A DNA stretch of 64,000 bases, from contig CP136945.1 in the NCBI GenBank assembly GCA_041530395.1, forward strand, positions 2,418,001 to 2,482,000. Direction: 5' to 3'. Positions 56,126 to 64,000 of the stretch are shown here, in pieces; within the stretch, counting starts at the first letter, position 1; each line of letters starts with the position of its first letter. The notes beneath the pieces are model-generated. The model saw only the letters and a program-made list of their open reading frames with translations, was not told the DNA's origin and made no database searches. Position numbers and translations under genes: made by a program. The DNA comes from Thermosynechococcaceae cyanobacterium Okahandja (GTDB lineage Bacteria; Cyanobacteriota; Cyanobacteriia; Thermosynechococcales; Thermosynechococcaceae).

Positions 56126-56839
56126 GTGCTGCCGCTGCAAATTTTAATTATCGAAGATGACCGCGACATTGCCGCCCTTTTAGAAGAAACACTCACCCAG
56201 GATGGCTTTAGTTGTCGCCTATGCCATGATGGCCTCAGAGGGCTGGAGCTCGCCAGAGAACTCCAACCGGACTTAATTATTCTGGATCTGCTGCTGCCCC
56301 TCCTTGATGGCCTAGAGCTGTGCGCGCGTCTGCGGCAAAAGCCCCTACCCAAAGATCCCTATATTCTGATGCTGACGGGTAAAAGTGATGAAATTGACCG
56401 CATTGTCGGGCTTTCGACGGGGGCGGATGACTACTTGGTAAAGCCCTTTAGCCCACGGGAACTTTTGGCGCGGGTGCGGGCGCTGTTGCGGCGGAGTTTA
56501 CGCCAGGGAGGGCAAACCCCCATTTACCGTACCGCCAGTTTTACCCTTGACCCGGAGCAGCGGCAGGCGGTGCGTCATTTGGGGCAGAACCCTCCAGAAC
56601 CCCTTGATTTGACTACCCTTGAGTTTAACCTGCTGATGCATCTGATGAGCCAGCCCGGGCGGGTGTGGCAGCGCGACCAACTCATTGAGCGGGTGTGGGG
56701 CAGCGACTACTTTGGGGATGACCGCGTGGTGGATACCCACATTGCGCGGCTGCGCAAAAAGGTAGAACCGGACCCCAGCGAACCAATGTTTATTAAAACG
56801 GTCATTGGTGTAGGTTACAAGTTTGAAGACCGTTCTTGA
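56126..56839 (+). CDS. OmpR/PhoB-family response regulator
   Basis: A 237-residue regulator. The receiver (2-120) has the acidic pair IIEDDRD, the phosphoacceptor in LIILDLLLP (about residue 53), MLTGKS and DYLVKPFSP. A winged-helix DNA-binding domain follows from about 135 (LDLTTLEFNLLMHLMSQPGR, VVDTHIARLRKKVEPDP, TVIGVGYKFE). The start is GTG at 56126 behind GAGGGGACAGG. No histidine kinase is adjacent, so the signal is unknown; it is not the RpaA/RpaB type by sequence. Confidence 0.9.
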   Translation: MLPLQILIIEDDRDIAALLEETLTQDGFSCRLCHDGLRGLELARELQPDLIILDLLLPLLDGLELCARLRQKPLPKDPYILMLTGKSDEIDRIVGLSTGADDYLVKPFSPRELLARVRALLRRSLRQGGQTPIYRTASFTLDPEQRQAVRHLGQNPPEPLDLTTLEFNLLMHLMSQPGRVWQRDQLIERVWGSDYFGDDRVVDTHIARLRKKVEPDPSEPMFIKTVIGVGYKFEDRS

Positions 56840-56847
56840 GGGCAGGT

Positions 56848-58371
56848 ATGCTGGCACGGGTTTGGAGTGCAGCGGTGTTAGGCATTGATGCCATTCCTGT
56901 CGGGGTTGAGGTGGATGTGGCGGGCGGGCTGCCGGCCATTGTGGTGGTGGGGCTGCCGGATGCGGCGGTACAGGAGGCGCGGGAGCGGGTCAAGGCAGCG
57001 ATTCGCAACGCTGGGCTGACCTTTCCGATGCGGCGGATTGTGGTGAATTTAACGCCCGCGGATCTGCGCAAGGAAGGCCCGAGTTTTGACCTGCCCATTA
57101 GTCTGGGGATTTTGGCAGCGTCGGGACAGGTGGCGACAGATCTACTTGGGGATTATCTTTTTTTGGGGGAACTGTCCTTAGATGGCAGTCTGCGTCCGGT
57201 GGCGGGGGTGTTGGCCATTGCGGTTGCCGCCCAAGCCCACGGTATGACTGGCCTCGTGGTGCCCATGGCCAATGTGGCGGAGGCGGCAGTCGTGCAGGGC
57301 TTAAGGGTCTATGGTTGCCAAACCCTTGCGGAGGTGGCGGAATTTCTCAATCATCCGGCGGGGCGATCGCCCACCACGGCTCCTGCGACCCCTAGACAGC
57401 GCCCTCCCTTTAGTCTTGATCTCAAAGATGTTAAAGGCCAATACCAAGCACGCCGCGCCCTCGAAATTGCCGCCGCTGGAGGACATAACCTCATTTTTGT
57501 TGGCCCCCCGGGCAGTGGGAAAACAATGCTGGCCCGGCGACTGCCCACCATCTTGCCGCCCCTCAGCTTTGATGAAGCCCTTGAAGTGACAAAAATTCAC
57601 TCCGTTGCCGGCCTACTTAAAGAGCGCGGACAACTCATCCAAGAGCCACCCTTCCGCAGTCCCCATCACTCGGCTTCGGGGCCCGCCCTCGTGGGGGGTG
57701 GCAGCTATCCTCGCCCAGGAGAAATTTCCCTTGCCCACCGTGGCGTGTTGTTTCTCGATGAATTAACCGAGTTTAAGCGGGATGTTTTAGAATTTTTGCG
57801 CCAACCCCTCGAGGATGGACAGGTTACCATTGCCCGCACCCGCCAATCGGTAATTTTTCCGGCACAGTTTACCCTAGTGGCCAGCACAAACCCCTGCGCC
57901 TGCGGCTACTACGGCGATCCGGTGCAACCCTGTACCTGCTCTCCCCGCCAGCGGGAACAGTACTGGGCAAAGCTCTCGGGGCCGCTGTTAGATCGCATTG
58001 ACCTGCAAGTTACCGTGAGTCGCCTCAAACCGGCGGAAATGACCCGCCAGACCCCAGGGGAAGACTCGGCTACTGTACGGCAGCGCGTCTTGGCGGCGCG
58101 GCAGCGGGCGCAGCGGCGATTTGCCCATGAACCCAGTTTGCACTGCAATGCCCAGATGCAAAGTCGTCACTTGCGCCAGTGGTGTCAGCTTGACCCCCCC
58201 TCAACAACACTGCTGGAAGGGGCGATCGCCAAATTTGGCTTATCGGCACGTGCCACAGACCGTATCCTAAAAGTAGCCCGTACCATAGCGGATCTGGCCG
58301 CCAGTGAAACCCTGCAAGCCGCCCATGTGGCCGAAGCCATTCAGTACCGCACCCTTGATCGATGCCCATAG
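56848..58371 (+). CDS. comM: YifB/ComM family Mg-chelatase-like AAA+ ATPase
   Basis: A 507-residue protein: Lon-like N-terminal domain (1-190, GLPDAAVQEARERVKAAIRN), then AAA+ Mg-chelatase domain with Walker A FVGPPGSGKTML near residue 220, Walker B LFLDELTEF near 302 and a C-terminal arginine-rich module. ComM of other bacteria drives branch migration during natural transformation; Thermosynechococcus is known to be naturally competent. The ATG at 56848 is used; it starts 8 bases after the regulator stop. The symbol follows family and is used cautiously. Confidence 0.88.
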   Translation: MLARVWSAAVLGIDAIPVGVEVDVAGGLPAIVVVGLPDAAVQEARERVKAAIRNAGLTFPMRRIVVNLTPADLRKEGPSFDLPISLGILAASGQVATDLLGDYLFLGELSLDGSLRPVAGVLAIAVAAQAHGMTGLVVPMANVAEAAVVQGLRVYGCQTLAEVAEFLNHPAGRSPTTAPATPRQRPPFSLDLKDVKGQYQARRALEIAAAGGHNLIFVGPPGSGKTMLARRLPTILPPLSFDEALEVTKIHSVAGLLKERGQLIQEPPFRSPHHSASGPALVGGGSYPRPGEISLAHRGVLFLDELTEFKRDVLEFLRQPLEDGQVTIARTRQSVIFPAQFTLVASTNPCACGYYGDPVQPCTCSPRQREQYWAKLSGPLLDRIDLQVTVSRLKPAEMTRQTPGEDSATVRQRVLAARQRAQRRFAHEPSLHCNAQMQSRHLRQWCQLDPPSTTLLEGAIAKFGLSARATDRILKVARTIADLAASETLQAAHVAEAIQYRTLDRCP

Positions 58372-59611
58372 GCGTCGGGTCATCTTGGGCCTTTTGGCGC
58401 TCCTTAGCCTCTTGGTGGTGGCCTGTCGTGCCCCCGTGGCCAGCGATCGCCTCGAGATTACCTTCTGGCACGGGGTCAACCCCCCTTCCAACCGAGTTGT
58501 CCTCCAACGTCTTGTGGATCGCTTTAACGCCCAGCATCCGCAAATTCACGTCCAAGCCCTTTACGTTGGCCAGCCGGATCAACAACTGCCCAAAATTCTC
58601 GCTGCGGTTGTTGGCAATGCCGCACCGGATATCCTCTGGTACAACCCCACCATCACCGGACAGTTTGTTGACTTGGGGGCTTTGCGTCCCCTCGATGACT
58701 GGTGGTTTGCCACCCCCTACCGTGATCAGGTCAGCCCAGCCCTACAGGCCACGATGCGCTATGGTGACCACTTCTGGTCGATTCCCTTTGCTACCAACAA
58801 TGTGGGCATTTTTTACCGCCCCAGTCTGTTTGCGGCAGCGGGCATTACCACCCCACCCACCACATGGCAAGAGCTAGAAACCGTTGCCCAGAAGCTGAAG
58901 GCCAAAGGGATCACACCGCTGTTGTTAGCGCTAGGGCAAGGGGAATTTACCGTTTTCACTTGGCTGCCCTTCTTTTGGAGCGCGGGGGGGCACCTTGGCA
59001 CCACTGCCGCCACAGCGCACATTGATACCCCTGCCGCCATTACGGCCCTTGAATTTTGGCAACGCCTGCGTCAGAAGGGCTTGGCCACCCTGTCGGCTCC
59101 CGAACGCGGCTATGAACTGGATCAATTTATCCGCGGTGAGGTAGCCATGCAAATTACTGGCCCTTGGACCCTGGGCCAACTGCAACAGTCGGGGATAGAC
59201 GTTGGCGTGTTGCCGATGCCCGCCCTGCAAACCACGGCCACGGCTCTTGGGGGGGAAAACCTCTTTGTGTTTCGGTCCACCCCTGAGCGAGAGCAGGCGG
59301 CGTTGGCGTTTTTAAGCTATGTCCTCAGTGAAGACTTTCAAACGGAGTGGGCCTTGGGCACGGGCTATTTACCCGTGAACGAAAACGTGTTCACCACGGA
59401 GCGCTACCAAGCCTTTTTAGCCACGCAACCCACTCTCAAGGTATTTCTCGAACAACTGCCAACGGCTCACGCCCGACCCAATTTTCGTGGGTATGCCCGC
59501 TTTTCCCAGAATCTGGGTCGCGCGATTGAAAGCGTCCTCCTGCGGCAGGCGACCCCCGCCCAAGCAGTGGCAACGGCGGAGCGTCGCTGGCAACTGATGC
59601 GCCCCCCCTAA
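58325..59611 (+). CDS. Extracellular solute-binding lipoprotein (family 1, sugar type)
   Basis: A protein of about 428 residues. Basic HRRR, a hydrophobic stretch and LLVVAC form a lipoprotein signal; the mature protein has [20 protein letters not shown], the [21 protein letters not shown] segment and [17 protein letters not shown], typical of ABC sugar-binding proteins. The start is uncertain: GTG at 58304, ATG at 58325 and TTG at 58355 all lie inside the end of comM (overlap of at least 17 bases). No permease or ATPase gene is beside it. Confidence 0.85.
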   Translation: MWPKPFSTAPLIDAHRRRVILGLLALLSLLVVACRAPVASDRLEITFWHGVNPPSNRVVLQRLVDRFNAQHPQIHVQALYVGQPDQQLPKILAAVVGNAAPDILWYNPTITGQFVDLGALRPLDDWWFATPYRDQVSPALQATMRYGDHFWSIPFATNNVGIFYRPSLFAAAGITTPPTTWQELETVAQKLKAKGITPLLLALGQGEFTVFTWLPFFWSAGGHLGTTAATAHIDTPAAITALEFWQRLRQKGLATLSAPERGYELDQFIRGEVAMQITGPWTLGQLQQSGIDVGVLPMPALQTTATALGGENLFVFRSTPEREQAALAFLSYVLSEDFQTEWALGTGYLPVNENVFTTERYQAFLATQPTLKVFLEQLPTAHARPNFRGYARFSQNLGRAIESVLLRQATPAQAVATAERRWQLMRPP

Positions 59612-60618
59612 AAGAGACTGCCTGCCGCCTTCATCATATTGCCGGGGTTAAAGGCATCGATGGCGGCAGTGGGTTCATAGCCGCAGTGCACCATACAGTC
59701 ACGGCACTTGGGATTACCACTCTTGTGGCCGTAGTTTTCCCAAGGGGTGTTGTCGAGCAACTCCTGCCAAGTTTGGTAGTGACCTTCGTTCAGTAAGTAG
59801 CAGGGCTTTTGCCACCCCAGCACACTGTAGCTCGGCATCCCCCACGGGGTGCATTCGTAGTCCTTTTCCCCCACAAGGAAATCAAGGAATAGGGGATTGT
59901 GGTTAAAGTTCCAGTTCTTCTTGCCCGCCCGGTAGGGGGCGAGAATTTCGCGGAATAGGGCACGGGTTTGCTCCCGCTTCAGGAAGTGCTCTTGATCCGG
60001 TGCCCATTCGTAGGCATAGCCCGGCGAAATCATCATCCCATCCACGCCAAGGGAGCTAACAAAATCAAAGAAGGCCTGCATCTCTTCCACGTTTGCCCCT
60101 TCAAAAATGGTGGTGTTGGTGGTTACGCGAAAGCCTTTTGCTTTGGCAGCCTTAATGGCTTTAACCGCAGTATCAAACACTCCCTTGCGATCTACGCACT
60201 TGTCGTGCCACTCCCGCAGCCCATCGAGGTGAACGCTGAAGCTGAGGTAGGGTGAAGGCTTAAATTTGTGCAGGTTCTCTTCCAGCAAAATACCGTTGGT
60301 GCACAGATACACAAACTTGCGCCGCGCTACCAACCCCTTGACAATTTCATCAATCTGCGGGTGCAGCAGCGGCTCTCCTCCCGGAATGGCCACGATGGGG
60401 GCACCACACTCTTCAACGGCACGGAAGCACTCTTCTGGGGTGAGGTATTTCCGCAGAATCTCTAGGGGGTGCTGAATTTTGCCGCAACCGGAGCAGGCGA
60501 GGTTACAACGGAAGAGAGGCTCGAGCATCAAGGTCAGCGGAAAGCGCTTTTTGCCTTGCAGGCGTTGCGAGATAATGTAGGTGGCGACTTCCACGGCTTG
60601 CTTGATGTGGACTCCCAT
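59608..60618 (-). CDS. hpnH: HpnH, hopanoid-type radical SAM enzyme (adenosylhopene synthase)
   Basis: A 336-residue radical SAM protein with the cluster motif [12 protein letters not shown] near residue 38-50, GGEPLLHPQ near 82 and the C-terminal cysteine-rich [14 protein letters not shown]. This fits HpnH, which attaches a 5'-deoxyadenosyl group to diploptene, the first step to extended bacteriohopanepolyols. Hopene cyclase is not in the window. It converges on the solute-binding gene with 4 bases of overlap at the stops. Confidence 0.92.
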   Translation of the reverse strand: MGVHIKQAVEVATYIISQRLQGKKRFPLTLMLEPLFRCNLACSGCGKIQHPLEILRKYLTPEECFRAVEECGAPIVAIPGGEPLLHPQIDEIVKGLVARRKFVYLCTNGILLEENLHKFKPSPYLSFSVHLDGLREWHDKCVDRKGVFDTAVKAIKAAKAKGFRVTTNTTIFEGANVEEMQAFFDFVSSLGVDGMMISPGYAYEWAPDQEHFLKREQTRALFREILAPYRAGKKNWNFNHNPLFLDFLVGEKDYECTPWGMPSYSVLGWQKPCYLLNEGHYQTWQELLDNTPWENYGHKSGNPKCRDCMVHCGYEPTAAIDAFNPGNMMKAAGSLF

Positions 60619-61155
60619 GCGTGCATCTCCTCAAGGGGGTTAAGAATCTTCGTCAAAATAGTTAACAGTTGCTTATAGTTTTAGCAGTTTTAGGGGCGAT
60701 CGCCAAAGTGTCCTATCAGGTTTGCAAAGTGTCACACCCCATGGCTGGCGCAGATAGGGGGTGCAGGTAAAAGTTTTTTTTTGAGATCTCTAGTCAATCT
60801 TGACAGAGGTGCGTATAATCATAGACCATTAGAGTAACTGTAGAAAAATGACTCTAATGCTTAGCCGACTAGCTCAAGAGACAAAAGGCTAAGTACCTGC
60901 ATCTCATCTCAGTTGGTACGCGGTGGCATCTTTACCGTCTGCAGCCTGTGCAGAGTTTTCAGGTATCACCAGTTTTGCATCCTAGCGTTTGTTGCCAACT
61001 GACCTCTACAGCAACTCTGACACCCCCTTTACCTCTAGCCATACCGGTTGCCGTCGCCACTCATTGCGGGGGTAAGGATGGCTTAACAATGGCCGTTAGC
61101 TTTTTCGCCAATTCATGCTTACGTTTGTTGCATTAAGAATATTTAAGGAAAATGA
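60619..61155. other. Divergent region with rne promoter and long leader
   Basis: About 540 bases. A TATAAT hexamer lies at 60814-60819; the only -35-like sequence at a suitable distance is weak. It would give an rne leader of about 330 bases. Inside the leader an 8-base inverted repeat, ATTAGAGT (60828-60835) and ACTCTAAT (60851-60858), brackets an A-rich loop. HIP1 occurs near 60696. No open frame of interest was seen. Confidence 0.5.
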
Positions 61156-63168
61156 ATGCCTAAGCAAATTATTATTGCCGAGCAGCATCGGCTAGCGGCA
61201 GTATTTGCCGAAGATCAAATTCAGGAGCTGATTGTAGCCACCGGTAGTCATCAGGTGGGGGACATTTACCTCGGTGTTGTTGAAAATGTCCTTCCCGGGA
61301 TTGATGCTGCCTTTGTCAACTTAGGGGATGCCGCCCGCAACGGCTTTATTCACGTCACCGATTTGGGGCCACTGCGGTTAAAGCGAACCGCCGGTGCCAT
61401 TACTGAACTGCTCAGCCCGCAACAAAAAGTGCTGGTGCAGGTCATGAAGGAACCCACCGGCAATAAGGGGCCGCGGCTCACCGGCAACATTTCGCTGCCG
61501 GGGCGCTATCTGGTACTGATGCCCTACGGCAGGGGGGTGAACCTATCGCGGCGCATTACCAACGAAGCGGAGCGGCATCGGCTGCGGGCACTTGGGATTC
61601 TAGTAAAGCCAGCGGGCATGGGGCTGCTGGTGCGAACCGAAGCCGAAGGTGTCTCGGAAGAGGCCATTCTCGAGGATCTAGAGCTTTTACAACGGCAGTG
61701 GGAGACCATTCAACAGCAGGCGGCTTCGAGCCGTCCGCCTTTACTGTTGGGACGTGATGACGATTTTATTCAGCGGGTGCTGCGGGATGTTTACAGCAGC
61801 GATGTGAACCGCATTGTGGTAGATACCCCCGGCGGCGTGAAGCGGGTGAAACAGCACCTGATGAACTGGAACAGCAATAAACCACCCGTGGGGGTGCTCA
61901 TTGACCATCACCAAGAGGCCATGCCCCTCCTCGATTATTTCCGGGTGAATGCTGCCATTCGCGAGGCGCTGAAGCCACGGGTTGATCTGCCCTCGGGGGG
62001 GTACATTATCATTGAACCCACCGAAGCCCTAACGGTGATTGATGTTAACTCCGGCTCGTTTACCAGTTCTGCCACCTCGCGGGAAACAGTGCTGTGGACG
62101 AACTGTGAGGCGGCCACGGAAATTGCCCGCCAACTGCGCCTGCGCAATATTGCCGGGGTGATTATTGTTGACTTTATTGATATGGATTCCCGCCGCGATC
62201 AACTCCAGTTGCTCGAGCACTTTAGTAAGGCGCTGCGGGCTGACAAGGCACGTCCCCAAATCGCTCAGCTTTCGGAGCTAGGCTTGGTGGAGCTAACCCG
62301 CAAACGGCAGGGGCAAAATATCTACGAACTCTTTGGCCGTCCCTGTCCCACCTGTGGCGGCTTGGGACACTTGGTGCATTTACCCGGTGAGCCGGAGGAT
62401 AGCGCGGGTGAAAGTGTGGAGCGATCGCCCCTGCCCCGACCGGCAGAGCCGCGCCGCACGATTGAAAACCGCAATGAACCCAACGGGTTTACCCCTGACA
62501 CTCAGTTTCTTAACCACCCCGACTATCAGGAGGTGGGGGGAGCGCGCCGCTCTCCTGCCCGAACCCCGCGAAGCACCCATACCAGCACCGGTCATCGTCC
62601 CGTCCGCCGCAACAATGACAGTCGTGGCAGCGAGAATGGCAATGGCCGTAAAGTCATTACCACCCCCACGGTGGTTGACGTGCCCAGCCCTGTGAAGCCG
62701 AGTAGCGAGCCCCGTTCTGTGCGCTCACCTCGGCCCAGTCGCGCTGAACCCTCGGAAGTTGTCACGGTAACCATGACCGAGCAGGAGCAAGCGGTCTATG
62801 CCGAAATTGGGATTTCTCCCCTCGTGCTACACCCGGAAGAGATTAAAAATCCGCGTTCTGCGATTGTCATGGTGGCCAGCCCCGGGCAAGCCCCTCTGCC
62901 GTTACCGGAAAAAGTCACTCGCCCCCTTGGGGACGCCGCAGCAGAGGATGTCATCGAGACGAGCGACTTGCCTCAGCCAGCGCCGGATGAGCCGATCCCG
63001 GTTCTTGCTGCCGCCACGGTACCCCCTAGCCCCGACGTGGTTGAGCCAGCGCCAGAAACACACCTGCCTGAGAGTGGGGGGGCACCAGAATCCATCGTCT
63101 CCGCAGGACGACGGCGGCGGCGGCGCGTCACCAGTAGCGATGCGGCCACCCTTGAGCCAGAGACCTAG
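61156..63168 (+). CDS. rne: Ribonuclease E/G
   Basis: RNase E of 670 residues, cyanobacterial size. An S1 domain (about 35-115, GDIYLGVVENVLPGIDAAFVN-like), catalytic residues in LTVIDVNSGSF and IIVDFIDMDSRRDQ, and the zinc-link CPTCGG near residue 395 are seen. The C-terminal third is unstructured and ends near an arginine run (GRRRRRRVTSS), matching the PNPase-binding element of cyanobacterial RNase E. It starts mRNA decay and processes rRNA. The leader hairpin might take part in autocontrol, as RNase E does elsewhere. Confidence 0.95.
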   Translation: MPKQIIIAEQHRLAAVFAEDQIQELIVATGSHQVGDIYLGVVENVLPGIDAAFVNLGDAARNGFIHVTDLGPLRLKRTAGAITELLSPQQKVLVQVMKEPTGNKGPRLTGNISLPGRYLVLMPYGRGVNLSRRITNEAERHRLRALGILVKPAGMGLLVRTEAEGVSEEAILEDLELLQRQWETIQQQAASSRPPLLLGRDDDFIQRVLRDVYSSDVNRIVVDTPGGVKRVKQHLMNWNSNKPPVGVLIDHHQEAMPLLDYFRVNAAIREALKPRVDLPSGGYIIIEPTEALTVIDVNSGSFTSSATSRETVLWTNCEAATEIARQLRLRNIAGVIIVDFIDMDSRRDQLQLLEHFSKALRADKARPQIAQLSELGLVELTRKRQGQNIYELFGRPCPTCGGLGHLVHLPGEPEDSAGESVERSPLPRPAEPRRTIENRNEPNGFTPDTQFLNHPDYQEVGGARRSPARTPRSTHTSTGHRPVRRNNDSRGSENGNGRKVITTPTVVDVPSPVKPSSEPRSVRSPRPSRAEPSEVVTVTMTEQEQAVYAEIGISPLVLHPEEIKNPRSAIVMVASPGQAPLPLPEKVTRPLGDAAAEDVIETSDLPQPAPDEPIPVLAAATVPPSPDVVEPAPETHLPESGGAPESIVSAGRRRRRRVTSSDAATLEPET

Positions 63169-63179
63169 AGACGGCCAAC

Positions 63180-64000
63180 ATGGTGGCAGGCCTACAGCAA
63201 TTAAGCGCTGACCAAGTTTACGACTGGATCAGGCAGGTGCAGCTTGGCGGTCAGCCGTTGTCGCGACTGCCGCAGAAGGATGCGGAGGCCTTTGCGTTTG
63301 CCCTTTTGACCCATGGGCATACCCTTACCCTCGGCAGTGGGGCGCTTACCTTTCCCTTGATGAGCGTGATTAAGCCGTTTTTACTGCTGTACGCCCTCAG
63401 CCACTGGGATCAGCAGGTGTGGGAATGGGTGGGTCAACGTCCCTCGGAGTACCCCTACAACTCCGTTTTGCAGTTAGCCCTTGACCAAGGGTGGCCGCGC
63501 AATCCCATGATTAACAGCGGGGCGATCGCCCTCGCGGGTCGTTTGGCGGCGGTGGGGGGGGTGGCGGCCTTTCAGGAGTGGCTAAATGGCTGTGCCGGAA
63601 CCGCGTTGACTGTTGACACAACGGTACTGGCGGCGGTGTATCGCCATCCCAACTGGCACAATCGCAGCTTAGCCCATTACTTGGCGGACTCCGGTCGGGT
63701 CGCTGATGCCATGGCGGCTCTAGATAGCTACAACCAGATCTGCTGCCTGCAGGGAACCATTCAGGACGTGGCACGCCTAGGGCTACTGTTGGCCTGTCCC
63801 CATCCCCAGATTTGCGATCGCCACCGCCATGTGGTGAACACATTAATGCTCATGTGCGGCCTCTACGAAGACTCCCCCCGCTACGCCCTTGATATTGGTT
63901 TGCCGATGAAATCGGGGGTGAGCGGCCTAATTTTGGCCGTGGTGCCACAGCAGGGGGCGATCGCCTGCTACAGCCCACCGCTGGATGCCAGTGGCAACTC
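63180..64000 (+). CDS. glsA: Glutaminase, 5' part (runs off the window)
   Basis: The frame from the ATG at 63180 stays open to the window edge, about 273 residues so far. Motifs of the serine-dependent beta-lactamase-like glutaminases are present: FPLMSVIKPF (SxxK catalytic pair) near residue 60, NPMINSGAI near 111 and KSGVSGLI near 245. It hydrolyses glutamine to glutamate and ammonia. The start lies 11 bases after rne, so the two are probably co-transcribed. The last 30-60 residues lie outside the window. Confidence 0.88.
   Translation, partial: MVAGLQQLSADQVYDWIRQVQLGGQPLSRLPQKDAEAFAFALLTHGHTLTLGSGALTFPLMSVIKPFLLLYALSHWDQQVWEWVGQRPSEYPYNSVLQLALDQGWPRNPMINSGAIALAGRLAAVGGVAAFQEWLNGCAGTALTVDTTVLAAVYRHPNWHNRSLAHYLADSGRVADAMAALDSYNQICCLQGTIQDVARLGLLLACPHPQICDRHRHVVNTLMLMCGLYEDSPRYALDIGLPMKSGVSGLILAVVPQQGAIACYSPPLDASGN

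Overview
The window is about 64 kb of a unicellular cyanobacterial chromosome, most likely a thermophilic Thermosynechococcus-type organism. The evidence is psaC (photosystem I), a carboxysome shell gene (ccmK family), fbp-zwf-opcA, PII (glnB) with a perfect NtcA box, a cyanobacterial-type gshA, a red-to-blue style DXCF cyanobacteriochrome joined to GGDEF-EAL (SesC-like), and many copies of the HIP1 octamer GCGATCGC. The genus is an inference; the phylum is well supported.

Layout: 1-6.3 kb holds housekeeping genes (phosphoglucomutase end, SbcD-like nuclease, oxidoreductase, a small tandem-repeat protein, malic enzyme, a solitary CcmK, metF, DUF427). 6.4-8.2 kb is an AT-richer restriction-modification island: a NotI-family endonuclease plus a D12-class adenine methylase. 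8.2-15.8 kb has secG, the fbp-zwf-opcA operon of the oxidative pentose phosphate pathway, a KefB/C-type antiporter and an EcsC-like protein. 16-22.2 kb has psaC, nurA, an M23 peptidase with a TTG start, an HpsJ-like protein, SpoIID/LytB and a histidine phosphatase.

22.2-23.96 kb is the most unusual part. A decayed IS200/IS605-type tnpB is interrupted, exactly at a GTTAG, by a 1187-bp segment that ends in a well-formed integron attC site and carries a toxin-antitoxin-like gene set. Removing the segment restores the tnpB reading frame. The 5' part of the same tnpB is locally inverted. No integron integrase is in the window.

24-29.2 kb (minus strand) carries a lipoprotein, a NikL-like protein and CbiM (metal ECF uptake, without its A and T components), an orphan Mn/Fe/Zn ABC permease and the SesC-like photoreceptor. 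29.5-33.75 kb has prfB with its programmed frameshift, a 2'-5' RNA ligase-like protein, pyrR and the agmatine-to-putrescine genes aguB-aguA. 33.75-48.9 kb is the long minus-strand ribosomal cluster rplC to rpmE with secY, adk, infA, rpoA and truA; rpmJ (37 codons) is present. 49.3-64 kb has tgt, lpxB, gshA, aroE, glnB, rph, an OmpR-type regulator, comM, a solute-binding lipoprotein, hpnH, rne and the start of a glutaminase gene running off the end.

No tRNA, rRNA, CRISPR array or group II intron was recognised by eye.
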